Positions 11,561 to 21,516 of a stretch of DNA of 64,000 nt are shown piece by piece (position 1 is the first letter of the stretch; every line of letters begins with the position of its first letter). The DNA comes from Dichotomocladium elegans (taxonomy: Eukaryota > Mucoromycota > Mucoromycetes > Mucorales > Lichtheimiaceae). The stretch lies in assembly GCA_025716815.1 (NCBI GenBank), contig JAIXMN010000009.1, forward strand, positions 1 to 64,000. Reading direction: 5' to 3'. The notes under the pieces are model-generated. The model worked only from the letters and a program-made list of their open reading frames with translations, was not told the DNA's origin and searched no databases. The translations under genes and the position numbers were made by a program.

Positions 11561-12420
11561 GTACATTTACACGCTCACATGCGCACACAAATGTTTTTAT
11601 TTCCATTTTCATTTTCAAAAAAAAAAAGGGCCCCGTTTAGCAGGTGTGGCTGCTAAACGAGGCCATAGTTCCAAAATAATAAAAATTAAGTCTCAAGAAG
11701 CTCTTACGAGGGCCTCCTGGACCCAAGAAATATTGTTTTCGTTCAAATATTTTGGGGGTTTTCACTTTCATTAACCGAGCAGCCCGTTGGTTGAGACCCT
11801 CAAAAGAGAGCCCCCATAACAGGGATAGCCGCGTGAAGGCCGGCTGCTGTGTATCCCCTCTCCTTCGCATGACCGGCGCCAATCGTGCGTCCTCGGAGAG
11901 ATCCCTCCAACAAGCAGACACCGCACCCACTCATGACGGATACCCAAGCCGAAGCTCGAGTATACTGCCTACCTCCCTCAAGTCTATACTGATGCACCAG
12001 GATTTTGACCAGCAAGATCCCAATACACCAAGACCGACCAGCGCTAAGCATGGGTAGGAGGAGGACCCACGAGACGCCAACCAACAGTTGATGCCGTGCA
12101 TCATACTTTGTTGACCGGTAGCCATTGGGGCTCGGCGAGCAGGATAAGTACCCAACATGCCAAAAGGATAAAGAGAAGAAGAAAAAAAGATGTGCGAGAA
12201 ATCGCCTTTATATAGACTTTTTGCCCTCCTCCCCCCCAACCCCAACCCCCCCCCACGCGGATGCTGGTTCCCACGAAATGATGCGGGTATCACTCCCCAC
12301 CTACACACAGTGAACGGTGTGGGTAGCATCCCTCAAATCACGAAATGCTGCCGGTACTACCCCCAACAAACAGAAACGATGTGGGTGCACACTACACGGG
12401 CTGTTCCTTCAAAGACGGAA
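11561..12420 (-). repeat. Dispersed repeat, copy 1 (minus orientation)
   Basis: Read on the minus strand this segment shares at least 170 nt of roughly 90% identity with 46227-46420 (+): both contain GGATCTCTCCGAGGACGCAC, then GATTGGCGCCGGTCATGC, the ...CAGCAGCCGGCCTTCACG... block, and a tail GGGCTGCTC(A/G)GTTAATGAAA. Upstream both have a TATA-like box (TATATAAAGG here) followed by CTTTATCCTT and GGGTAC, and both end near GTGTGCG(C/T)ATGTGAGCG. Copy 1 has an extra block with a strong hairpin (11631-11664). It encodes no protein of note. The layout suggests a promoter-containing non-autonomous element, possibly an LTR plus primer-binding region (TGGCGCCGG). Exact ends are uncertain. Confidence 0.6.
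11631..11664 (-). repeat. Perfect-looking hairpin next to a T tract in repeat copy 1
   Basis: The minus strand reads GGCCTCGTTTAGCAG, a 6-nt loop CCACAC, then CTGCTAAACGGGGCC: 15 paired positions with one G/T-type mismatch, followed directly by about ten T residues. It is absent from repeat copy 2. The shape resembles a terminator or a Helitron-end hairpin, but no CTRR end follows. Confidence 0.6.
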
Positions 12421-12762
12421 GTCAGACATGCAATGGAACAATAAGTGTTTCTGTTAAAGTCAAGCAGGAAGTTGAATGTTCAATGGGCTGTGTGTAGCAG
12501 TAGCTACATACAGTAGCGGGTCACCATCGACTGATGACCAAGATACTGTAAGGATGACGATCACGATGAGGACCCACTTCTCCGGCGATGATACTACGAA
12601 GCAATTCATTTTCTCTGTATACGATGATGTAATGTATCTACCACTGCTATTACCCTGCTATTATTTACTCTGTAAAACTAGAATGCTCTGTGACATCGGG
12701 CATCCCACGTTGTATTATTTAATCATCCTTCTTTTCTCGTTGCGTACTGTCGTCACACTGTA
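12421..12762. other. Spacer between dispersed repeat and Helitron end
   Basis: About 340 nt with no recognisable gene, flanked by two mobile-element remnants. Confidence 0.4.
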
Positions 12763-14390
12763 CTAGCAACACATCTCGCTCCGCTCGATTGTTGCGTCGG
12801 CTGCGAATGATAATTTTATTGGCAAAAACATGAAAGGACTGAAACGGCATAGAAAGGAGAAACAGACAAATGTGACATAGAAAAAAGAATAGAATTGTAT
12901 ATGTGATGTTGGGCTTATACGGAGGTGGGCGGCAATGGAAGGAGAATCTCAGGATAAGTTATCTGGCTCAGTTGCACGTGAAAGCGCGACATACAACTGG
13001 CAATGCGAAAATATTGGGTCGCTGAGGCGTGATAATGTCTGCCCTTGAGCTTTGTGTATGGTCGTAGCAAAGGCAGGGCGAACAGGAAATTGTCGGGGGC
13101 ACAGAATAAATGGCAGCTCGCCTTCAGCAGAACACAGGTTGATATCCGTCGGTGATACGCCTGACAATAATGCAATCGGCTTAGGAGACTTCCAACAAAA
13201 AGCTTCGTTCCATTGCAGAGCCCCGCATCAGGATCGAGATTGCGGAGCAGAACCAAGGGCATTCCGAGCTTCAAGTCAAGACAATGCGGAGGAATTTCTG
13301 GGCATGTCAGACTGCGAAGGGACTCGATGGGATATCGTGCATTGGCTGCATCCAGTTCGTCAGCGTCAGCAATACGATCCACTGAGTTGTACGTTCTGGT
13401 ATCACCCGGGAACATCTGGAGTGCGGCTTTGTTGATGGCATCGTCATCCTCGTCGGTAGTCGCAAGAATGGCGCAGTCGCCAAAATCCTCTGGCTGCGGG
13501 TTTGGGCCTTGAATTCGAGGATAGATCTCGTGGATCAGCTCAGTGATGCCATCTGATCCTATGCATCATTGCGGGGGGGGAGGAGGATCACGACAGTTTG
13601 GCTATAAGGCGAGCGGCCATCACCTATAGCCAGAAGTTGTTCCGCAAAGGTGGGAGTCCCAGGTCCAGCGTTACGGGCCCGTATGTTGATCATCAAGCAA
13701 AGCACACGAACTGAAAGCCAGAAAGAAGTAGCTTGTATGATCGCAGACGTTATCTCTGAGCGGATGCTGCTCCGGACAAGAAGAAGGAATTGCCGAAAAT
13801 CTCCACCGAAGACCATCACCTTGCCGCCGAAAGGAACATGCTCGCAGGCAGGATCAACAGCACCCATGATATCCTTCAGCGTGCGATTTACTGACTCATC
13901 CCAGACAATCTGGGATGCATACTGAATGAGGTGTGCAAGAGGACTACCGCGACTTATGAAACACACGCTGGTCTCGTCAGCATTTAAAGGAAGTTTGAAG
14001 CGGCGTGTGCAGTCCGACCACCGGGAAGCAGAATGGCGGCAATGGCAGAAGAAGCAACAGGCAAAGCAATCTCCTGTTGAGAGCGCACATGGGTCAGGAG
14101 ATCCTTGAACACTTGAGACTTTCCGGCACCACCACGGCCGTTGATGAAGAATAGCCGGTGTACGTGGGGGTCACTGGATTGCTCGGCAATTGACGTGATA
14201 AAGGCATCATACGCAGCTCTCTGGTCATCATTGAGAGTGCGGACCAATTCGGTATTTTGAAGGGCTTGTTCGTATTGGTCATACTGCGTATATTCGGCAT
14301 GGATCAGAACCTGGGTTAGTGGCACGGACTCTTCGAGAGTATCTCGGCATTCGTGGGGTAAACCCGAATGGTCGCGGAATCTCAATGTTA
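12763..14390 (-). mobile_element. Helitron remnant with candidate 3' CTAG terminus
   Basis: The helicase remnant at 12915-14385 is followed on the minus strand by about 130 nt of non-coding DNA. That stretch ends in an imperfect palindrome (12767-12794; arms CAACA and TGTTG, core CTCGCTCCGCTCG) directly followed by CTAG and then T. Helitrons end in CTRR behind a short hairpin and insert between A and T, so this is a plausible 3' terminus. The palindrome abuts CTAG instead of lying about 10 nt away, which is atypical. The Rep domain and 5' TC end are missing. Confidence 0.5.
12915..14385 (-). pseudogene. Frameshifted PIF1-type helicase of a Helitron
   Basis: Three pieces in different frames, in the right order on the minus strand, carry PIF1 helicase motifs. 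They are LNDDQRAAYDAF and FFINGRGGAGKSQVF (Walker A, 14385-13984); VWDESVNRT and MVFGGDFRQFL (motifs II/III region, 13966-13559), where motif II has DES instead of the usual DEASM-like sequence; and FATTIHKAQGQTL with YVALSRATEPDNL (C-terminal motifs, about 12949-13085). The family-typical link to Helitron RepHel proteins is LGMPLVLLRNLDP...GLCNGT. Frame changes near 13980 and 13100-13170 and a lost segment around 13500 make it inactive. Confidence 0.75.
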
Positions 14391-14527
14391 AGCAACAAAA
14401 AGCAAAACTCAGACTCCGTCAGAAACTCCTTAAATGAAAAGGGTTGGGATCTTATTCTGCTTCTTTTATGGATTATGTGAATGCTTGACTGGTTGGAAAT
14501 GCAAAAATGAATATGAGAAATGAATGA

Positions 14528-16670
14528 TTAGATGCCAAGATAGCTATATTCGCCGAGGTTATAAGATGACGCATAGTCAGTGTCGGCGTAATAGGGAAGC
14601 GCATTAGCGACATGGACGGCTTCGAAAGGATGTTCAGGGGTGTGGTGGTCTAAAGAGAAGAAACGCGTAAATTTCGCTACCATCGGTTTTCTCCGCTAAT
14701 CATACTACAAACCATTTCTGAATGTGCCCTGGGCCATGCATTTACTACATAGGTCGATTTCTTCGCTGATGTCGCATATAGTGCATTTATAACGAACGCC
14801 CACAATGGGCTCAATGCCACATCCATCGCACTTTATATACCACGTCAAAACGCGCATTCTATTCTTCCACAACAATGTACACTTACTGCATAACCTTCAT
14901 GGACTGCAACTTCGCCTGCGACTGTTTCACTGCCGGCAGTTGCTTCACCCTAGGAGAAAAAGAAAGGCACAGGGACGAATGAATCCTTGCTGCTCTGCCT
15001 CTAATCATCTATCAAGTCTTCTTACTGAAGCGGGTTTCGCAACTCTCAGCATGGTCTCCTTGATATTCGTATCCTCTTCATCATCTGACATGAGTGCAGC
15101 AGGTGGTGCCTGAGCCGTCAGGTAATGTGCACCCGATATTCTAAGTTCCCATTTTATTATTAGTCGGTTCCTTTTGTTTCCCTTTTCCTTTCTTTACCTC
15201 GTGTTAGTGATGCCTCCAGAAACCATCGCATTGTATCCTACGCCTGATGTCCGCATGGCCGGCTTGGGTGTTCGTATCGTGTTGCTACTGCCAACCTTTC
15301 CTTTAGGTTTTGCGATTTTACCTTTTTTGAATCCACCGCCACCAACGCGCGGGCCCTTTGGTATACTTGATGGCTATAATCCAATCCCACACCTTAAGAT
15401 GAGTTTTTTCTTTCATTATTTAGTAGGTGGACGATATTACCGGGATGCTAACGCGGCCAGGGACTGGGAGGCCAAGCTTAGCAAGCTTGATGAAATATTT
15501 CTGGACTCGACTTGCCACTTGCTTCGTCGTTCGGGTCCCTAAGGCTTTGGATATCTTGTGGAACCGTTGCGATTGGACTTGCTCATCGGGGTAAATCTCC
15601 AAAAGTTCTTCCAATCGACGCTATAGTGCAGAAAAAAAGAAGAACGGATCAGAAGAGTTGAGTAATTGAGCATGGCCTACGCCAAACGAAGTTTAGGCGT
15701 TTCTTACCTGCTCCTCATCTGTCCATGGTTGATTATAGGTCGGAGCACGTGATTCAGCCTATGATTTAAAAATGTCAACACGCGCTGGTGGAATTGTTGG
15801 ACTTGCATGATTGCACTTGCATTGGAGTCTTCTTCCATCTCGGAGGCTCTGGAGCTGGTTGAAGCCGCGTTAAGCAAAGGTTGGTTGAATGTATCTTGGT
15901 CTTTACCTTTCGTAGCTATTTGTTTGATTGGAAACCATTCTTTGTTCGCTTAGCACCATCGTCCCCGGCTGGGCAAGCGACATTCGTCTTTTGCCCTTTC
16001 CTTTTCCACGCCCAGGTTCATTTCCCTCATCCTCAGAATCCCTATCGGACAGATCAGAAACAGACGCAGCACGTGACGGGACTTGTCCCACGATACGTGA
16101 GACCCTGGCCATCTCGCGCTGCATTTGACTGACAGTAGCTGAGGGTGATGCAGGCTCTTCGCGCTGAAAGGGCCCACAAGCGTCCAGAATACTCTACCCA
16201 CTTGAATGAGAATGATTTGAATATGTTCGCTTATGTATTCACCTACTCGAGGTGCGGGTTGCCTGCTCAAGTTTTGCATAAGGGACGAGATCGTGGCTAT
16301 CGTCGCCGTCAAAGAGTCAATTTATCCATGAATGCCTTTTGTCTCCTCTTATTTTTTACCTGCTTGTTCTGCAATCCTATGCTCAGGCACATATCGATAC
16401 TTTGACCAGTCAATGGTAGGAACATAGGCAATTTTTTGAAGTTTCGGCACACGCCGTCTAGATTTCTATGTCCCGTGGTGAGCACACTCCCTCCCATTCG
16501 TAAATCCGCGATCACACCTTTTGTTTAAGTTCAGCAAGAAACTCGAAAGGTCTCTTGAGCGCGTCTTCCTTGAGTGTGCAGAGAGTTTCCACATCCTTCG
16601 TCGCAATTTGAAGTTGTTGCCGAAGCACATTTAAGGCTGCAACAGTGGCTTTATAGCTGATGGAAGACAT
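14528..16670 (-). CDS. Myb/SANT + ZZ zinc finger protein, ZZZ3-like
   Basis: Twelve exons join in frame (16670-16516, 16457-16360, 16296-16247, 16163-15907, 15854-15803, 15758-15708, 15620-15441, 15373-15198, 15140-15026, 14949-14887, 14830-14713, 14649-14528) to give 478 residues. Residues about 213-280 form a Myb/SANT repeat ([20 protein letters not shown], then [20 protein letters not shown] and PGR). This is nearly the same wording as animal ZZZ3, including the PVPGR tail. A low-complexity Gly/Lys linker follows. At about 400-460 is a ZZ finger ([20 protein letters not shown] ... CSKC ... HHTPEHPF) with all expected Cys/His. The N-terminus is helical ([18 protein letters not shown]). In animals ZZZ3 is a histone-H3 reader of the ATAC acetyltransferase complex; a chromatin role here is inferred from that. 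Confidence 0.85.
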
Positions 16671-16737
16671 TGGTGAAAATTGATTAACAAACAGAGCGCT
16701 GGTCTCGTTTTTCCTTCTTCTTCTTCTCATTACTCTT

Positions 16738-17343
16738 CATTGTTCTCTAAGAGAGACGTTGTTTTACTGGCTTCTTCGGAATTATCGGTATCGTCAACGG
16801 CAGTATTCCGATTCTGAACGCCAGTTTTGACAGTCGTGGGCATTTTGGTATTTAAAGCATGTGTGTCAACCGGCGGCGAAGTCTCGGCTGGCGCAGTCGT
16901 TTGCTGGGCAACAGGTGCTTGAACCGGCATGCTTTGAAAACAAGGTTCATGTGGATTGAGGGGCAATGTTATAGAACAGGAAATGATTGCTGACGTTGTA
17001 ATCAGAGCCAAAAAAAAAGAAAAGAAAAAAAAGAGGCTTTGAATCGCGAGGGCAACAAGTGTGCGTCCTTTTCCAAGCACTTTTTTTGCGGCTTCTTTGA
17101 CACACAAATTACTCTCCGCAGGACGGATGATTGCCTTTTTGAGTCTTTATGAAACAATCACTAATTCGGGGTCTGTCCGTCTTTACTCGCCTTCCAGAAA
17201 ATGATGGATATAAAGAAATAGATCCCACAAGGAGATAGATTACGCGATGATAAGCGCAATGCAATCCACGACCTTGACTGACAAAAAAGCTGTAGCACCT
17301 TGTATATTTAACGAAATCCATCATCCCTGCACGTTGTATCAGG
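16738..17343 (-). CDS. Possible small membrane protein, gene model uncertain
   Basis: The minus strand shows a hydrophobic stretch (SFFLALITTSAIISC, about 16970-17015) followed by a Pro/Thr/Ser-rich tail ending in an acidic SLLENNEE. An upstream hydrophobic segment (GATAFLSVKVVDCIALIIA, about 17230-17290) lies in another frame. The ATG near 17320 and a plausible GTAATC donor inside the second segment suggest two or three short exons, but no combination could be confirmed. No family was recognised. It lies about 70 nt upstream of the ZZZ3-like gene's start and on the same strand. Confidence 0.3.
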
Positions 17344-17416
17344 GAAATCCTTGAAAGTACTTTGTGAAGTTGGCACACTCATAAGTAACTGGAGCGCATC
17401 TATGGAATTCTAAGTA

Positions 17417-17587
17417 CAGTGGTCGCCCGTTATAGTGATACCCTCGGTTCCAGGAAATCGCATCACTATAGCAAATTATCACTATAACGAATTGGAATAA
17501 GCCCTAACCGACAATTTTATTCTTCATAAAGTGTATCGATATATCGGATCATATTACAACGAATATCACTATAACGGGTGGCCACTG
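17417..17587. mobile_element. MITE of Tc1/mariner (pogo-like) type, 171 bp
   Basis: The ends are near-perfect inverted repeats of about 23 nt: CAGTGGTCGCCCGTTATAG at the left and the complement of CAGTGGCCACCCGTTATAG at the right. Each is followed inward by TGAT. The element is flanked on both sides by TA (17415-17416 and 17588-17589), the target duplication of Tc1/mariner transposases. The interior has a further copy of the same motif (TATCACTATAACGAA around 17477-17491) and no coding capacity, so it depends on a transposase elsewhere. Confidence 0.8.
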
Positions 17588-17776
17588 TATTGCATTTGGA
17601 GCACATGGTCTCCAATGCCTGATAAATCACTCTCCTGCTCACGACACTTATTTAGCTTGTTCATATTATTATACCTACGAAATGCGTTTACTGAACTAGA
17701 GTCAAGTTGTGAACTAGAATACAATAGAATGGGATGATAGTGGGTGTGAATATCTGTAATAGGAGATAGTGTACGT

Positions 17777-18407
17777 TTAATCAATTTCCTTCACGAGCTC
17801 TTTGAATTGCAGCTCTTTCGCCTTTAGCTTTTCGGGCCAAACGAAGGGAAATGTCTTGCCAGTATCCTTAAATCCAAGCTTGTAATACCAGGTTAATAAC
17901 TCTGGCCGGGAGTCGAGAACATGGAGGACGGCAGCGGTGTATCCTGCCTGCTTCATCCACTTAAACCCGGCACGCATCAGGCTGCCGCCAGCGCCACAGG
18001 ATTGTGAGGATGGCGCGACAGCAAACATGCCGAACTCGGCTCTCTTGGATCCTTCCTCCTCGGGCTGGATCAGAAGGGTACCAATTACGGTGTCTTGGTC
18101 AAAAGCAAAAAGCAAGATATTCGGCTTGCCGTTATTCGTGACTGCATCCTTCATATCCTGCACAGACACGCGGTCGCCTAAAACTAGGTGCTCCTCCGTC
18201 GTCCACCCCCCTGCTTGTTGCAATAAGTAACTTTTCTTTGTTTTGATCAATTCACATGCGTCTATCATTCATTATTTCGAATGACAAAGACCGGAGATCC
18301 AGACCTTTAGTTCGATAAGCAGCGTTCACAACAGCTGTTGCTCTTTCGCAATGTTTAAGATCGTCGAGGGTAACTTCGCGGATGTAAATTGAGCTAGCAT
18401 GTACCAT
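17777..18407 (-). CDS. GNAT-family N-acetyltransferase
   Basis: Two exons (18407-18305 and 18261-17777) give 195 residues. Exon 1 encodes an N-terminal strand and helix (YIREVTLDDLKHCERATAV) that is common to GNAT enzymes. Exon 2 contains the acetyl-CoA binding core: FGMFAVAPSSQSCGAGGSLM, a variant of the Q/R-x-x-G-x-G/A loop with SCGAGG, and the late motif LLTWYYKLGFKDTGK (motif B, with the WYYKLGF signature). The protein is probably soluble; substrate is not predictable. The splice is supported because it removes a 43-nt GT-AG segment with an in-frame stop and restores AYRTK-DACELI. The small MITE at 17417-17587 lies downstream of its stop. Confidence 0.85.
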
Positions 18408-18953
18408 ATTGAAGGTCAAGAAACGATGCTGGCTTTTGAGCGTGTAGAACCGAACGGTTTGTCCGAAGTTTCGGAGGAGTTTGAGGCATCGGTGGATGAT
18501 CATTCAACCAGACTGCTGCGCCATTGTGGAATCGGCACCTATGTTGCCGTATTTCATCCAAGCCTAATAAGATATCAAATTCCCCCTACCGCTGGTAATA
18601 ATCGCTCAATCAGATATGCCGTCCTTCCTTTCAATAAGTGATTTGCCTCCATCTAGGATCCCTAGAAAAGAAAAAGGGCAAGTCGGGCAGTGAAAGTTTA
18701 TTTCGTACTGTTCCTGATGTATCCCCAGCTGCCGCCCCCCACAGAAGAATGTAGGCGAGGCCCACGCTTATTTTCAGCTACTCAAGAGCCAAAAAATGCT
18801 GCCACAGCAGGATCAATAGCGCCCAGCACATGAAGTTGTATTTGATAGAACAAAACGGAAGAAAATATACATACATCATCGGAACAGAAAAATGAAACGG
18901 GGGGGGGTAAATTTACAATCAACAAAATATTGTATTGACATTGCCGGGGAGAC
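18408..18953. other. Spacer between GNAT and glycosyltransferase genes
   Basis: Promoter side of the GNAT gene and 3' side of the glycosyltransferase gene. It contains a run of G at 18900-18907 and no recognisable gene. Confidence 0.4.
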
Positions 18954-20104
18954 TTAGATGCGATCCTCGCGCAATCCGTTATCAGGGATACCGGTATGGT
19001 AGACATGGTAGGCTGGTATCCCATACACAGTATATCCAGCTGATTTAGCCGCTTTTGCAAACCCTTCGGTGTCAATGTGGTGTTGAAATGGGAATGCCGG
19101 GAAATTAATTCCTTCCCGATGCACGCTAGCACGTGTCAGAATACAGGTCGAACCAACTCCATCGAGTGGCACCTTTTGTTCCATATCAGCCATGTCAATC
19201 ATTAAAAAATGGCGAGACGTAAACTCGACCCAACCTAAACTGCAAAGTCAGCCAACCTCAACTTCATTACCAAGCCAGTCTGCCAGGCGGGTTCCTATCA
19301 CCATCTCTCCCTACCTTCCAGAAAAATCAGATCCTCCGGTACTTCATTATACAAGGACAAGGACAATTCAGTCTCCTGCCAATTGTTCTTATCATATCCC
19401 CACACATCACCGTCGCCTCTTCGGATCATCGTGTTTGGGACAACAATATCTTCACCGACCGCCATCAGATCCTCTACTAGTGTCGGAGGGAAAGATTCCA
19501 GCAAGGGATCCAGCCAGAGCGTATAATCGTGCGTACTCATCAGTGCAGACTGAAGCAAATAGTTCCGAGCCCGCGCCACGGCCGCACGACGCAGCGGCTC
19601 AAGTTCATACAGCGTCTCCTGACCTGGTGTAAGGACATATGACATTATGCTGTCGTTATAAGTTTTCACGTAGACTTTGATAGGGAAGACAATACGCGCG
19701 CGTTCAATGTGCTGACGAACGGCATGGACAGTTGTTGGGCCGGGGTTGATGACAAGCAATGCCATGGACAGTTTCGGGTATTTGAGTTGGCGCACCATTT
19801 TGAAGAAGTCTGCGAGATATCGAACGGTGGCTGGTTTTATCATGGTAAGAATGAGCACATGGCCGGAAGCTTGATGTGGTTCTCTGTTGAGATTCACAAA
19901 TGTGACTTCATCTACTCGCTGCGTCATAATCGTTTTTAAGGAATCCGGAAGGCCATCTTGCTGTGCTGAAGTGGGTTCGCAATGTTGATGGGAAGCCCGG
20001 AGTAAAAGAAAACCAATGAGCGAAAGTAGTATCAGAGAGAGAACAGCTATCCGCCGCTTTGATCGCTGTCCCGCAAATCTCTTTTTCCGCTTGTCCGGAT
20101 CCAT
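18954..20104 (-). CDS. Mnn9/Anp1/Van1-family glycosyltransferase (GT62), DxD altered
   Basis: Two exons (20104-19315 and 19234-18954) give 356 residues; an alternative ATG at 20149 would add 15. The N-terminus is a type II Golgi anchor: a basic cytosolic segment (DPDKRKKRFAGQRSKRR) then a hydrophobic span (about residues 19-36). The catalytic region follows the Anp1 pattern, with VHAVRQHIERARIVFPIKVY, RRAAVARARNYLLQSAL, LEGWVEFTSRHFLMID rebuilt by splicing, and VGSTCILTRASVHREGINFP. Family members build the alpha-mannan backbone of N-glycans. Where family members usually have L-D-A-D before the E..P..L helix, this protein reads WLDPLLESFPPTLVEDL, so the second Asp of the metal-binding DxD is Leu. 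Activity is therefore doubtful or divergent. Confidence 0.8.
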
Positions 20105-21180
20105 GGCCAAGCAGCAAAAAGAGGATAACAGAGCAGAGAGGGTTGACAATCGTCTTTCGTGCTTATTTAGAATTAAAGACCCGAGCGACTAACTAACGCC
20201 TTGAGCACAGACGGTCGAGAAACCCCAAAAAGAATACATCCCTCTTTTTGCTTTGGGCGTGAGTAGTCCGACGAGTAACAAGCCCCCCTTTTCCTGGAGG
20301 CGTTAATAGAGTTACAGCAACTTTCTTATTCGGAACGTGTCATTCATATTTCTATTAAACCCATGCTTTGGTTTTATAAAATCTTTAGTGTGTTGCCATG
20401 GCCCTCTGTGAGAGTTTCATCAGGATTGAAGCAAACATGCAAAAATGACGCGGCGCCAATCAGTACGAGCAAAGAGACGGTCTAGTATTCCGGGGCAGAA
20501 GTTTCATAAAACTAAAGTGGGCAAAGCAAACATTTAATGGCCGCAGCCGATCCGCTGCATTGTAAAAAACCTGGGTGGGACGTGACCAATAAGCATTGAG
20601 AAAAAGCTGTATAAACGGTTATCCGGAAGACGTGGATACTCAAACAAATTGCCACATCGCGCCCTGGCTTCGGAACACCGTTTAACCGGGTACTCCATCC
20701 TCTACATATTCTCTGCACAATTTTGCCTGTTGGACGCTGAAATAACCAACAATATGTTCGCCACTACTTCACCAAAACTAAGGCGCTCCAAGCCTTTTTT
20801 TTGGGTCAGGAATATTGACGATGAGCGATGAAAAATAGCGCAAGATCACATGGCATGCGTCGCTTTGAATTGCCATTTGTGTCAAGTAGCTGAGTTTGTA
20901 CGTACACGGTTCGCTCCTCTATTGATTATCCGGATAAAAATAGCATGCGGTCCCAGCGTTAAAGGGTGGTCTTCCATATTAAAAATTATGACAGGTAAAT
21001 ATGTAATGGTACTGATGGGTGGATGGCGAAACAAAAGACACTAGTTCGCCACGCGCTTGATGAGATATGGCAGACATATATGTACTGTAGGCAACGACGC
21101 ACCAATCTGATGCTGTCAGGAGGAAGCCGGGTTTCAGAAAATCGGCGACCTGTCGGATAACCGTTTATCAGGACCAACTT
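20105..21180. other. Intergenic with repeated CGGATAA-type motifs
   Basis: About 1.1 kb with no convincing gene. ATAAACGGTTATCCG occurs at 20611-20625 and its inverted copy CGGATAACCGTTTAT at 21154-21168; a palindrome TTATCCGGATAA lies at about 20926-20937. These may be binding sites upstream of the small gene at 21265. Confidence 0.4.
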
Positions 21181-21188
21181 GTATAAAT
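21181..21188 (+). promoter_or_regulatory. TATA box of the small orphan gene
   Basis: GTATAAATA lies 84 nt upstream of the ATG at 21265 and is followed by a pyrimidine-rich leader, a usual core-promoter layout. Confidence 0.45.
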
Positions 21189-21264
21189 ACCCCCCATCTG
21201 TGTTTTCCTGTCCCATTATCTTAACCGCATTTACTTCTTTACCGCATCATCATCACAAACCACA

Positions 21265-21516
21265 ATGGCGCTATCTCTGCATTTCCCCAAGATCTTTTCT
21301 ACCTCAAAGCATGCCGAAAAGTCAAGAGCCTCTTCCACATACTCATGTTCAAGCGAGCGCTCTTTCCAGGAGGCGGCTCCCCAGCATTACCTAAAATACA
21401 TTCACGATCCGATGCGCCACAATAACTGCCCGGACTACGTTGGCTCCTTTATTGATCCCATGGGCGGCCGTCGCCATTACGCACAAAGCTACGATATCAC
21501 CAACACTGGCGCATAA
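21265..21516 (+). CDS. Small orphan protein (83 aa)
   Basis: A single-exon frame with a good start context (ACCACAATGG), preceded by a TATA box and an A/C-rich leader. The predicted protein is hydrophilic, with no signal peptide or membrane span. It starts MALSLHFPKIFSTSKHAE, is Ser-rich in the middle and ends with a His/Tyr-containing segment (DPMRHNNCPDYVGSFIDPMG). No family is recognised and no function can be proposed. The promoter features and composition argue that it is a real, possibly lineage-specific gene. Confidence 0.5.
   Translation: MALSLHFPKIFSTSKHAEKSRASSTYSCSSERSFQEAAPQHYLKYIHDPMRHNNCPDYVGSFIDPMGGRRHYAQSYDITNTGA

Noticed and set aside
15736..15758. A 23-nt micro-intron between FHQR and AESRAP in the ZZZ3-like gene
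   Set aside because: A normal intron of about 44 nt (15802-15759) also joins the frames, so no special explanation is needed.
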